Positions 22,914 to 34,559 of a stretch of DNA of 64,000 nucleotides are shown here, piece by piece. Positions within the stretch are counted from its first letter, which is position 1, and each line of letters starts with the position of its first letter. A program made the translations under genes and the position numbers. Below the pieces are notes generated by a model. That model searched no databases. It saw nothing but the letters and a program-made list of their open reading frames with translations, and was not told the DNA's origin. Source of the stretch: Isoetes taiwanensis (lineage: Eukaryota > Streptophyta > Lycopodiopsida > Isoetales > Isoetaceae); assembly GCA_021234155.1 (NCBI GenBank), contig JAJEKV010000431.1, forward strand, positions 142,649-206,648, read 5' to 3'.

Positions 22914-23246
22914 TGGAGCTCGAGTAACCATAGCAGGTAAACCAGTTATTCCAATTATGCAGTGTATTTCATTGCCTCAATTGGATAAAGCCATCAAGAA
23001 GTATCAGGTTGCTTGTATTATTAGGCTTTCATCAGTAGACACCAAGTCTAAACAGGAGGAAGTTATTGACAGCTTGCCTCAAGCTATAGCAGTCGTTCTT
23101 CGAGAATATTACGACCTCTTTCCAGATGAGATTCATAGGTTGCCACCTTTCCGAGTCGTGGAATGTGAAATTACCTTAGAACCAGGCACTAAGCCTACCA
23201 GTAAGATTCTATACAGAATGAGTATACCTGAATTGACGGCTCCCTT
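22914..23246 (+). pseudogene. Linker and start of reverse transcriptase, broken
   Basis: The frame continues with [20 protein letters not shown], the conserved stretch at the N-terminal edge of gypsy RT (compare [20 protein letters not shown] at about 58000). After ELTAP the plus-strand reading stops matching, and inverted RT sequence follows. Confidence 0.65.
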
Positions 23247-23533
23247 GTCTGCAGAAACAATATGTCCCAAGTAATCAACCTTGGTGGTTACAAATCTACA
23301 CTTGGAGAAGTTGGCATGAAGTTGATGATGTCTCAACTTTTGCAAGGCCAATCGAAGATGACACTCATGGTCCTCTAAGGTTTTGCTGTATATGAGGATA
23401 TCATCGAAGAATATGATGACGAAGTCATCAAGATACTCGCATAAAACATCGTTCATCAACCTCATGAAGGTGGCAGGAGCATTAGTTAGCCCAAATGGCA
23501 TAACGGTGAACTTGTAATGCCTATAACGTGCCC
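23247..23533 (-). pseudogene. Inverted gypsy RT core fragment
   Basis: On the minus strand it reads [20 protein letters not shown], then [14 protein letters not shown] (catalytic motif F-x-DD) and [11 protein letters not shown]. This is the centre of a Ty3/gypsy RT in the opposite orientation to the gag-protease reading just before it. It directly abuts the LTR at 23534. An inversion, or two independent elements joined at a breakpoint, would explain it. Confidence 0.8.
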
Positions 23534-25030
23534 GTGACGTTCCATGTATTTATACGGTATACGTATAAATATACTGACACGTCATGTAGTAGAAATGGGG
23601 GTTGACCTAAAAGGGATTAATTTAGCTATGCTAAATTAATAAAACCTAATTAAGTGTATTTTTGTCTTAATTAACCTAATTAGCTTAATTAGTTAATTAA
23701 TGACATGCCACCTGGCCCAACTCGATTGGGCACGACAGGGTTTCCAATTGGGGACACCCAAATTGGGGCTTTTGTGCCCCAATTCGAATTAGGAGCAATT
23801 GGAGATGGAGGAGAAGCGACCGCCGGGGCCCCTTGATTAGTCGAGATGGAACACCCCAAGACCCGATTTGTGGTTAGTGTTGGGTTACCTTGTTGATTTA
23901 TAGCATAAGCCTCTTTGTGGTGTGTTCTCTCATTTTTCTCTGTGGTTTACAATTAGGCTAACCCTTGATTGATATGGTGAGTATTCTCATCTCTAGTCTC
24001 TGTATGTGCTTTGGTTGATGGTTTAATAGTTCTTTGCTTAGTTAGCACTCCGGAGATGGGGGATTACGGGGGATAGAGACCTCTGAGCCCATGTATTGTA
24101 GTATGCTCCTAGATAGAGCCACGTATTATTCCCATTAGATGCGGCTGTGTACAAGATCCCTTAGAGCTATGGAATCTATGGCATCATTGAAGCACCGGAT
24201 AAGGGGCGTAGTGATGAAGTGTGGGGTGGGGTCTGCTTTGAGCATAAAGGCTCACGGGGACTCCTTGATTGAGCTAGGCCTAATAGTTGGTCCGCGTGGG
24301 GGCGGGTATGGGTCCGACACTCCACCGGGTGCAGTGGTGTGATCATCACGAACTTTGAAGATAAAGTTAGGGGAGTAAGTCGAACGGATGCGGGGGGGTG
24401 ATGCGGCACGTGTCCTCTAGCTCACCCATGGATTCCTTTGCGACTCACGGGAGGGGACACTTCTCTAACTGCCTCATCGGACGGGGAGATGTAACCGGAG
24501 TAGTCGAGTCGGTGATTCCTTGGGATTAGTCTCTGAGAGCTACAATGGCGCCATAGCTTGATTGACTCATCGCAAAGTGTGCAGGGAGGCGGATGGAGTG
24601 GACTACCTAGCCACTGTTCTATGCCCGACCAGCGCCAGGTTATACCTCTGTCTGTGATCTCTTGAGACCAGAGCGTGGAGTCCATCCCTCCGAGTATGAG
24701 CGAGGGGTAGAACACGGGGTTTGGGGTGTTTTCCTTAGGATTAGATGCATCTTCTTTGCCGTTAGTACTTGGATGGATGTGCCACCCTTCGTGATGGTTA
24801 TTTATGTATAATTTATGATGTATGCTAACATGTATTCACGCTTCCGCGACTTAGGAGTCCCATTGAAGGCGTGGGCCGAATGACACCTCTGTGTCCTTCA
24901 CCCGGGCATCTTCCTACGGATGGTCCGAGTTAGACGGAGGGCCCTGCTCATGGTGAGCTGATTGCCATGGGAGGGGGAAGTCCCTGTATGTATACGTCCG
25001 GAGCACCGTATATATTCAGGGAGCGTCACA
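23534..25030 (+). mobile_element. LTR A (1.5 kb) of a large LTR element
   Basis: It begins GTGACGTTCCATG and ends GGGAGCGTCACA. It is highly similar over its full length to the LTR at 46267-47768, with small indels. A primer site follows immediately. The first two bases of the expected TGTGACG start are missing, so its left edge is slightly damaged. Confidence 0.8.
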
Positions 25031-25031
25031 G

Positions 25032-25043
25032 TGGTATCAGAGC
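25032..25043 (+). promoter_or_regulatory. Primer binding site, initiator tRNA-Met type
   Basis: TGGTATCAGAGC one base after the LTR end at 25030. Confidence 0.8.
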
Positions 25044-25502
25044 CATGATTTTGGTTGACCGGAATCATAGCACTGGCCAAATCTCTAACCCATTAGTTCG
25101 GTAGTTGAGTGGAAGTTTAAGCTAGTTGGACTGCCTAACTTTTCGGTGATTTAGTCTTGTGCTAGGTTGATGGAACAAATTGCTTGAGATTTAGGAATTT
25201 TAGGGTGCTTTTGGAGGGAAAAAGGTGTAGTTGGAGGACCCAGGTTTAGATGGGCTATAAATTTTAATAGGTAGCTCGGATAAAGGCGAAAATGGCTCCA
25301 ACGGCTCGGGCACATCCCAAATACCCTAGGGGGGGCACGTTTCCCGAGGTTGAAATGGCGATCCCAAAGCTAGAACCCAAAAGGGGCGCTGCCTGCGGAT
25401 TGGGTGTTTAAAATGCGGATTGGGTGTTTAAAATCAAAAGTTATGAGCGTGTTTTGCAGTCAGCGCCCTTATACGGTCCGCCATATAAAATTTAACGTCA
25501 CT

Positions 25503-25580
25503 CTTTTACATTCACCCAGTTTTGAACCCGTGACCTCCCACTTCCAACCCAACACTCTTTCCATTTTGCCAACTCTCTTT
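25503..25580 (-). repeat. tRNA-like/SINE-like sequence 1
   Basis: On the minus strand an A-box-like GTTGGCAAAATGG is followed about 40 bases later by GGTTCAAAACT (25519-25529), a Pol III B-box-like element. Spacing is right for a tRNA-derived promoter. It does not fold as a clean tRNA. Confidence 0.4.
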
Positions 25581-25654
25581 ATATACAAATATGTATGTTT
25601 TATCCCTTTGTTATACTTAATGTTATATTTTATCCAGTTAGCAGTTCTTTAAAG

Positions 25655-25740
25655 CAAAAGGTACATCATGGGATTGAACCCCTGACCTTCTACACCCAAG
25701 CCAACACCTTTACCGATAAACCAACTTCTTTCTTGAAAAG
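25655..25740 (-). repeat. tRNA-like/SINE-like sequence 2
   Basis: The minus strand has TTGGTTTATCGGTAAAG (A-box-like) and GGTTCAATCCC (25670-25680, B-box-like), with GTGTTGG and AGGTCA between them as in sequence 1. The two copies are about 150 bases apart and probably share an origin. Confidence 0.4.
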
Positions 25741-27454
25741 ATATAACCCTTTTTCTAATATTTATAGTGCATCTGTTCCATATTAAATTAGAGGCGTGCC
25801 TTTGGTAAACCCACGTTGTGGAGGCAACAACTCCACTAGAGCAAGCCTTTTTGCCACAACTCCATCGAAGCAAGCTCTTTCGCCATAGCCGTCGGAATAA
25901 GCAGTCTTGCCAGAGCCACGGGAGTCGACCTCTCTCTGTCATAGCCGACCTCCGTCGACCGCTCCTGCACTATCGTTTTTCTTCCTCGCCAAGCGCCTTT
26001 CAACACTTACGTTGACATGGCCATCTTCGATGTTAATCTCCGTAACGTGGCGACCGGACCCGCGATTCAAGGAAGGAGACCAAATTCCTCATTGCCCCGC
26101 CGCGACAGATGCTCATCGTGGAACTTCGTAACCGTGGGACGCAACCGATATCTTATCTAAGAACACTTAGAATGCAACCTTGTCCTTTTATTCTACCCCC
26201 ATTCATTACGATGAGGAAATGCCTCCTCTCCGTATTCAATGGATATAATAACCCATCTCTCTACTATTCAGTAGCAACTTTGTTTTTCCTAATGTAAACC
26301 ATTCTAGTCTATAAATTCTTGTCCTTAATCTTCAATTAGCTAGATGCTTCTTCCATGTATCACTTTGAACCGCCACATGACTCTACCTACTGTTATCTCG
26401 ACTTGCAGTACATCTTCACTCGTTCCAATTCTACACAAGGATATTTTACCATACTGGAATTCCTTTTAGTCGATCACTTAGAATTGTTCTAGTATATCAA
26501 TCTAATGCAAACCAACCATTGTTATCCAGTCAACTCTCCCTAGGATATCCCGACGTGGTCCGGGCAAAGTATTTCCAACCATTATTTTAATGCCTAAACG
26601 TCTTTAAGTTCTGCAAATGAACTTACGTATTCCAAGGGATTATGTGAATATCCCAAAGGACAGTACCACCCAAAGACCCCTCAAGATAGGCCTCCTCTAT
26701 TCAGAGATCTTGTGTTCAAGTCTCTGGGGGTACGTCATATGTCCTCATGGACGCTGCTAATGTGCCATGACGTATAGATGCTATCTACCTATCTATCTAT
26801 TTATTAAAAAACGTCCTTCGTGAATTCAATTCAGCATATTGTCATAAGACATCGACGTCTTCTTCCCTAACCCATACACCAAATCTTTAAAGAGTTTTTC
26901 AGCTCTTGCTGCCTTTCGAGCTGTAGATATATCTTTGCATGTTAGCAAAGACTAACCTTCATATTAGGAAATAACCTTTCTATCCAGATTGCTAAATATC
27001 ATGCATCAGGGTCCTTTATTCCTTCTCTTCTTCAATATGTTTTCTAAGTCTATGATTCGATTTTTTATTAGACCCTTCGCACGCCACAGCTACACATTTC
27101 ACTCTTTGGCTTTGACCTTTATTCAGTAGAGTCACCAATCCATTTACTCCTTTACGTATTCATTAACCGTCTTGTGGCTTCTAAGCCGCTATTATATGTT
27201 CCCTATATTGTTAACCCACCTATCATTGGGGGTTATGATCCAACGTTGTCCTACATCCTCGAAATGTTAGTCATTACATTTCTCTGTCATGATGTTATGC
27301 TGTTGTTCTGGCATTCCAAATGACTTGGCATCTTCATTTAAGCCATAGTCATGGCCTAAGAGCGGGTGGGCCTTCGTATAAACCATAAATTACCTGGAGT
27401 CATCAAGGTGCCTACCTGGTATTTTGTGAGCCTTTCTACCACTACCACCCCAAA

Positions 27455-28870
27455 ACTGGATCCACATGTTGTTTTTCGGTGTCTTTTTGTAAAAACAACA
27501 CCAAAAAACTACATGTTGTTTTTTGTCCGGATTTGCTAGAAAATGACGTGTAGTTTTTAGCAAAATTTTTATACATGTAGTTTTTGTTGCCAAAAGTCTA
27601 CGCATAGAGTTTTGTCAAAATTATCTACACGTAGGAATTAACGTATATTTCGACATGTTGTTTTAAAAGTAGCTGTAGTTTTCAAGCGTTGCTTTCTTCA
27701 AAATTAGACATGTGGTTCGTAGTAAAACTTAAAAGGTCTACATGTTGTTTTTAACTGTTGTTTTGCCAAAAAGCAACACTAAAAAACCATGTATAGGATT
27801 TTGTCCGACTTTGCTAAAAACTATGTCGTCGATTCGCGTAGTGAATCGGCATTCTTGCTCAAGACGAGCATGCATGCATTGCATGCGTCGCATGCATGCA
27901 TCGCATGCGTTTTGGGCCGTTCGTCAGGTTGGGCGTTTGCTACTTATTGCAGAGTTCTTCATCGACATTTCGCCGGTAGCTTCCTCTTCTCTCGTGATTA
28001 CCTTATTCTCTTTGAACCCACCCTTCCCCCTTCTTTGTTTTACTATATTTTGTATAAGTTACATTTTATCATGTTTTTCCACCCGGTGGGTGATGCTTTT
28101 TTTCCACCCACTGGCGAGCGCCATCCGTTTTGACTTCTCCATGCGCGGGTTTTTGGGAGCGATTCTATGCCTTACGTTTGTCTAAGCCCCTTGCCGAAGG
28201 CTTATCACTAGGGTTTTTCCTCGAAAACCCGAAAGGGCGGGGTTTTTTAATCCCGGTGATAAGCTTTCGGCAGGTACATCAGCCACTCATCTATTAGCAT
28301 TGTATTTGTTTTTGGGGTCCAAATGTTATAATTGGATTTTCCCTTTATTTTTCGTGGGTAGTTCGCATGTGTGCGGCTATCCATTGTCCACCATTGTAGA
28401 AATCTGCTGAGATGAATGAGAAGCCTATCGGGCGCTTTGTTGGTTTCATGCGAGTCGCAGTGCAAGAATGCGTAGTTTTCTGATTTTTCTTTTAATTATG
28501 TTGTTTTCAAGTGTTGATCCTTCAAAAAATGATATGTGGTTTTGAGAAGCAATGTATTTTTTCAAAAATAGGTGTTGTCTTTTAGTATTATTTTACATAA
28601 AATGCACATGTAGTTTTATAGAATTTTCAATAAACAACATATCAAATAAATATTTTTAAGTGTTGTTTTCTTCAATAAACAACATGGTTAAATGACATGG
28701 CATTTTTTAAGTTGAAAATTTGAAAATTGTATTATTTTTTACCATAATATCTAAAATTAACTATGGTCTTTAAGCATTGTTTTATTACTTTCACGATTGT
28801 TGGAATCTTATTAAAGTTGTTTTTAGCTCTGATATAATTGTTGTTTTCAGGCCAGTGGTGTTTTGTTTAC
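27455..28870. repeat. Left subterminal repeats of the CACTA-like element
   Basis: Many short copies of ACATGTTGTTTTT and TACATGTAGTTTTTG-like words occur at 27465-27780 and again at 28490-28870. CACTA transposases bind such subterminal arrays. An ATGCAT/GCATGC-rich palindromic stretch (27869-27912) lies between them. Confidence 0.5.
28189..28274. repeat. Strong imperfect hairpin
   Basis: Arms 28189-28208 (CCTTGCCGAAGGCTTATCAC) and 28256-28274 pair with one mismatch and one gap. The loop holds an inner pair GGGTTTT/AAAACCC. It could be a tiny foldback element or a subterminal structure. Confidence 0.5.
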
Positions 28871-28879
28871 CTTAAAATC

Positions 28880-30290
28880 AGCATTTATAGAGCCAAACTC
28901 TGTAATCTACACATCCGGTTTGGGAATATACATATGATATACATAAGTACTGCATTAGATTCTTAAGATTGGATTCTTCTTAAGGAATATACGTAATTAT
29001 CTCTATTTGGACCGATCACCACACAACTCTTGCTATACATTTGATTCAACTTGTGAATCAAATAGGAAAATCGAAAGGCGAGAAGAGCCAAGTATGAATA
29101 AATCGATGCATGAATGCATAAAAAAAAAAAGGATTAATAGTGGAGTCTTTGAGGATAGAAGAACGGAAGCATGAGGCGTGTAAGAACAATAAGAATGTTT
29201 TCGAGTTGGGATGATTTTTGAATGAATGAAATATTTGGTGATTGAAAAGAGCGCAGAAATGAATGAATGAAAGTTTAGAAAAAATGAAAATTAAGCTTCA
29301 TACACGATCAATTCATGATATCCGTGATAGAATCACGAGTGGAAGTGGCCGGTCGGTGGAGCTAGGATTGAAAGAACTAAGCGAAAGAACCGATTTTGGG
29401 AGTAGAGGAAGAAAAGGGGAGATTTGGGAAGAAAAAGAAGGGGGCGTTTTCTTTGCTTCATTTGAAACAATGCCTCGAGCTTTAGCACCGAGCCTCCACG
29501 AACATAAAGATTAAAACAAAACTGCCCCACTCAAAGCGTATTCGCATCTGGCTTATCCGGATTTGCCTCTGGCGTACTTCATGCACAACCCTACGGCGGC
29601 CAATCAGGGCAAGATGGCTCCCAACTCAAATCCGGTCATGCTAGATACAATACAGGAGCCCAATTCAATTTTCCAGCAAATAAACCCAATTCAAAAGCAA
29701 ACCCACAAATATCTAAAGCCAAAAAACTCGAAAGTCCTTGAAATTACCAAAAATCGAGAGGCGCCCAAATGGGCCGGAAGGCGAATCCAGGAGCAAAGGC
29801 AGAGGCAATGCTTCACTGGATCATACCGCTGCATCATACCGCCAGATCATACTCTGCCGGATCATACCGCTGCATCAAATTTGCCATAGTCGTCATCATC
29901 TGGCAAGAACATGGCGCAAATGAATGATCTGGGCGGGATCATCTGCGATAGATGAATGATCTGGGCACCAATGAACTGTCTATTCCCGCCAAGAAGAATA
30001 GAGGCACCATAGATTTCTGCCAAAAAGAGACGACCAATGAGATAGAAGGGCATGGATCGACATCCAAGCCCTTGATTTGTCTTTGATCTAATGGCCATCC
30101 ATGCATTGGATAAACAACTAAAAAAGTTGGCTCCTAATTGGCTCCAATGGTAAATATCTGGTTCCTTTGTTTGTTTTGTTCTTAGACTAAAACTTCTTAC
30201 GTAGCAAATGGAACTTTAAATGCCACTAATTTAACGAATTATGCATTGCCTTTGCAAATCATGCCCTTTGCAATTCAGAAAAGAAAGCAG
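28880..30290. other. Unassigned stretch within the CACTA-like element
   Basis: Short open frames only, with no recognisable protein motif. The part at 29815-29880 repeats GGATCATACCGCTGCATCA-like units three times. Confidence 0.35.
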
Positions 30291-30291
30291 A

Positions 30292-30375
30292 GATTAGAAT
30301 AGAATAGAATAGAATAGTTTTTTAGCATCCACGGAGACCAATTGGCCTATGGGACCCAAACAAAAAGAGCAACAA
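30292..30375 (+). repeat. Left arm of an inner inverted repeat with (TAGAA)n edge
   Basis: A TAGAA-type microsatellite is followed by TTTTTTAGCATCCACGGAG and CCTATGGGACCCAAACAAA. The same order, inverted, is at 40452-40556. The pair may be the ends of a further DNA element nested in the CACTA. Confidence 0.55.
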
Positions 30376-30599
30376 AGCGTATTCTTGTGCGGATTAAAAA
30401 CCCCCCCTAGAAGGGTTTTGAGGAAAAACCTTAGCGATGTAATAAGCATCTTTGGCACAACTGTACAATTGCATGGGGCAGTTCAAGACTATCCCGTAGG
30501 ACACAAGCGAGTCAGGTGCATCTATAACCTCCACGGAGGTATGACCCCAACAAACCAGCGGCCCGTAGTCAATGGCGATGCAACGGTGACGGGGCACTA

Positions 30600-32690
30600 G
30601 TAGTCGAACATACCTCTCGGGGATATGGGCAAAATGCGAGGCGGATCACGGAGGTGTGACATTCATCCTCAATCGCGCCTGGTGGCAACAGCAAAGCCTT
30701 TGCTCGTGCTTCAGAGGCCCAACGCCTGTTTCAATGCGGATGCGATGTGCACCCGTCGAATGGAAGCTATAAGTCTCTTGCCGCTTCTTCATGGGCATTT
30801 GGGTGTACAAAATCTTGGTGTGGGCCTCTTGTGAGCCCGGATTGACTTCTGCTGGCGATAGTGTGCCCGGCTTAAGCGTGCGTCGAGCCCTCGCATCCCG
30901 AGCTTGCGAGAAGAAAGTAGCATCTAGGTACGGTTTAAGTGCCTCGCGATCTTTCTTTGTCGACACGGGCCGCGATCTGTTTTGCCTACCTGCGCCCGGC
31001 GTGAGAACCAGCGAGCTTGCTTGTCTTTCCGGTAGGAGTTTCAGGCGTTGGGGACCCATCGTGGCCAAAGCAAGATGGGGCAAGCGTGTATCGACCATAG
31101 CGACCACCTTTTGGAAGTAAGCGATATGGCGTTCCAATGCGGCCCGTTGAAGGGGTAGAAAGCCTGTCTCTGGGTAGGATGCAGTGCAACTGTGGACTTC
31201 ACCCCGGGGCCCGTGCCAGAAGGCCTTCTGCACTGCTTTCGAGGTCATTCAGGTGTTGAGGGATATGGCCGGACCCCACACTTACGCCCCATATAAAAGG
31301 ACCGGCTCAACCCAAGGCCGAAACAAATGTATTTGGTGGCCCCGGTACAACTTCTGCCTTGTGGGTAGGCTGTTGTTACGCATGGCATATAGTGCTTTCT
31401 AACCGCAGCCGTGACCCCATGGCGATAGCGCATCCCAATGGGTGGTAGTTGAGAACTCAATCCCCAAGTACTTGTAGGTCGGAGCCACCTCTACCTCTTG
31501 CCCCTGGTAAGTGAAGGTGGGAAGCCTTGGCGACGGGACGATGCAACTAGCGACACCCTTGTTTTGGCCAAGTTAACTTCGCATGCGATTGAATTGGCAA
31601 AACTGTCAAAGCATCGGTGTATTTGCATGTCCTGCGGAGTATAGGCCATGAGGTTGACATCGTCGGCATATATGAGTTGCCGGATTGTGTGATGCATGAG
31701 ATGTGCGCCAGCGCCTCCATGCTCGAAGAGCCAATCTTCAAGCCCGATCAATGTATAGACCAAAGAGTGTGGGGAGAGGGGCAACCCCGGCGACTCAATG
31801 CTCCCGATTACGGTTGTCTTTGCTGATGTGATACGGCCGAGCATGCCTTATGCGGCCTATATCGCATTACGCAAGTCGGAGGGGTCCCTAGCTGCCGCAA
31901 TCTGTCCCTGAGCTTGTTTGGGTATGCGCGTATTCAACGCTTTTGCAAAATCAGCGAAACAACGAGATGATTCTCGCGGCGATTCCCGCTATCCTCAATC
32001 AATGTGCGCCAGAGTGAAGATATGATCAATGGTGGAATGTGCGGGCGAAAACCTGCTGTGTAAGAGCTTTCGCACCTCCGTTTCCTCACGCCCATATTGT
32101 CGGCCCGCTGCTCAAGGATGCCAGCCTAGATTTTGCAAAGAGAGAGCTGACCATAATAGTACGGTAGTTGGCGGGCATTGAGGGTCCCCCGCTTTTGTAT
32201 ATGGGCACTACTACGCTAGTGATCCATTGCGTGGGAAGCCTTCGCAATGCTTTATTGAACAATGTCGTGAGGGCGGGGCACCGGTAGAGGCCCAGCCCAT
32301 TTCGAAGTTACGCGCATGCCATCTAAATCTCTTTGCCTTCCCATTAGCTAGGCGCCATTTTGTAGGCCCATGATAACATCCCCTTACGTGATAGCGAGCC
32401 ATGCCTATCGTGGAGGGACTGGTGCCCGCCCCGAGCTGGTCATTACAAGCTGTTGCAAGTCTTGTACCCATTGCTCAGAGGTGATGTTCCCGTGGGCTGT
32501 GCGGGGCTTGCTCAAGACCCTTCTCGAGAATGTCACGGGGTTGGGTCGGGGAGACCAAACATCATTCTTTGATGCTGCGATGTATCTGGCCTTCTTGTTC
32601 TTGAGAAAGAAGCGGGAAAGGAGGGAGATAGAAGCGACATAAAAAAAATACAATGCAGGGATCAAATTTGGGTTGTTAATCTTGGCCATT
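30600..32690 (-). pseudogene. LINE reverse transcriptase remnant
   Basis: On the minus strand, 32640-32405 reads NDVWSPRPNPVTFSRR and VLSKPRTAHG. 32390-32211 reads CYHGPTKWRLANGK and NFEMGWASTGAPP. 31844-31547 contains LPLSPHSLVYTLIGLEDWL and the catalytic motif IRQLIYADDVNLMAY. The order fits a non-LTR RT of a different type from the L1-like one at 51 kb, perhaps RTE-like. The tail 31248-30646 is an open stretch without clear motifs. Frames are broken repeatedly. Confidence 0.65.
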
Positions 32691-32776
32691 AACTTAAGGC
32701 CAATAGGATCACAAGACTAGTATTACAATCTCAGCTGCTCATCGTGGCCGTTGAATCTGGCCGTGTTTAATGTTTG

Positions 32777-33417
32777 AGATTGTGGCATGTTTGAGCCACA
32801 TGTCACGTTTGAGCCTATGTGGCATGTTTGAACCAAGGTGACATATTGTAGCCTAGGGGCATGTTTGAGCCCAGGGGCACAACATTGCAACCATAGAAAA
32901 AACATATGAAATCATATTCCATCCCTAAAAAAAATAAATCATTTGAAAGAGCTTTTTTTTTTATTCTAGTCTTTCAGCCACGGGTCATATTTGAGCCAAG
33001 GTGGCATGTTTTAGTCTAGGGGCATGTTTGAACCTAGGGGCACAACATTTCAATCATTAAAAAAAAAACATACAAAATTCATATTTCATCCCAAATAAAA
33101 ATCATTTGCAAGAGCTTTTTTATGGCCCTAGTGGCATGTTTTAGCCACATGTCATATTTGAGCGAAGGTGACATGTTCTAGCCTAGGGGCATTTTTTAAA
33201 GTCTAGGTGCACGTTTGGGCCTATGTGGCACGTTTGGACCACGTGTCATATTTTGCCTAGAAGCATGTTTGAGATGCATGTCACATTTGAGCCTATGTGG
33301 CATGTTTGAGCCACATGTCATGTTATGGCCAATGTGGCAAATCCTAGTCTAGGGGGATGTTTGAATCTTGCGGCACAACATTTCAACCATAAAAAAATAG
33401 GAAGTCATATTTCATCC

Positions 33418-33449
<32 letters not shown>

Positions 33450-34155
33450 TTGCAAGCCCATTTTTATGACCCAAGTGGCATGTTTGAGCCATATGTCATG
33501 TTTGAGCCTATGTAGCATGTTTGACCCTAGGGGCAATGCTTGAGCCTAGGTAGCATACTTGAGCCTATGTGGCGTCTTTGAGCCGAGGTGGCATGTTTGA
33601 GACTATATGGCAATGTAACATATTTGCGCGCGTGGCATGTTTGAGCCAAGGTGGCATGTTCGAGCCCAAGGACATGCTTGAGCCTAGGCGCACAACATTT
33701 CAACCCATAAAAAACCTACAAAATTATATTTCATCCTTTCAAAAAAATAAATCATTTCAAATAGCATTTTTATGACCCTAGTGGCATGTGTCGAGCCACA
33801 TATCATGTTTGAGCCACGTATCATGTGTTGAGCCTAGTGGCATGTTTGATACTATGTGGCATGTTTGAGCTAAGATGGCATGTTTGGGCCACGTGTCCAG
33901 TTTGGGCCATGATGGCATGTTTGAGCCTATGTGGCATGTTTGAGCCTAAGGCCGCCACGGTGGCATGTTTAAGCCTATGTGGCATGTTTAAGCCCGATGT
34001 CCGGTTGAGCCAAGGTGACATGTTTGAGCCTATGTGGCATATTTGAGCCTATGTGGCATGTTTGAGCCAAGGTCGCATGTGTGAGCCTATGTGGCATGTT
34101 TGAGTCACTTGTCATGTTTAAGCCAAGGTGGCATCGAGCATAGAGGCATGTTTTG
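32777..34155. repeat. Degenerate minisatellite, about 19-bp unit, with higher-order structure
   Basis: Dozens of variants of ATGTTTGAGCCTATGTGGC fill the region. They are interrupted at about 32878, 33042, 33371 and 33690 by a longer block with CACAACATTTCAACCAT, an A-run, ATTTCATCC and AATCATTTGCAAG. The block plus surrounding short units makes a higher-order repeat. A pure A-run of about 27 lies at 33419-33445. It is non-coding; apparent frames such as SNMPHRLKHAT are by-products of the repeat. Confidence 0.85.
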
Positions 34156-34244
34156 AGCCTATAGTCGACAAGGTAAGACGAGCAGGCAGTATCCTGCAGG
34201 CACCACCTAGGCCAATGGACTGCGAGCATGTTGGACATGACCTA

Positions 34245-34545
34245 TTTTGGCACTTCTTGGAGAAGGCGTGCTCTTCTTCGGCCCACGACACGATTTGGCT
34301 CAATTTGGATCTGGAATGTCTAAGAAAATCGAGTTCAAAGTTGGAAAAAAATTGGCCAGTGCACTTTCTTGAGACAAAAAAAGGTCTACATGCTCAAACG
34401 ATGATATTACAAGTTTTACTGAGCATTTTTTGATGATTTTTGATATACTATCGGAGAAAAGTTGTAGCAATATGTGGGAAAAAGCTTGGCCTGATTTGGG
34501 CTGGAATGATGGAAAAAGCGAGTTCAAAGTGGATCAAAAATTCTC
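34245..34545. repeat. Left copy of a 300-bp inverted repeat
   Basis: The inverse of this sequence (GATTTGGCTCAATTTGGATC; GAGTTCAAAGTTGG; TTGGCCAGTGCAC) is at 40015-40300. A weaker copy, in the same orientation as the right arm, is at 36410-36640. It may belong to the inner element bounded by 30292 and 40556. Confidence 0.6.
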
Positions 34546-34559
34546 AAAGTCCCGAGGGT

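Larger units (their letters stand above)
25044..27436 (+). mobile_element. Non-coding interior, left part, of the large LTR element
   Basis: It follows the primer site but shows no gag or pol motif in any frame. Two tRNA-like stretches lie in it on the minus strand. The lack of coding fits a large retrotransposon derivative (LARD-type). It is interrupted at 27437-27439 by a CACTA-like insertion and resumes at 42424. Confidence 0.45.

Noticed and set aside
25503-25740. Functional tRNA genes
   Set aside because: No acceptor stem or anticodon arm folds properly; only the internal promoter-like boxes are present.
32777-34155. CRISPR array
   Set aside because: Units are contiguous and degenerate with no unique spacers, in a eukaryotic sequence.
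33821-34303. Open frames such as those reading SNMPHRLKHAT repeats as proteins
   Set aside because: They arise from the 19-bp minisatellite and shift frame with unit length.
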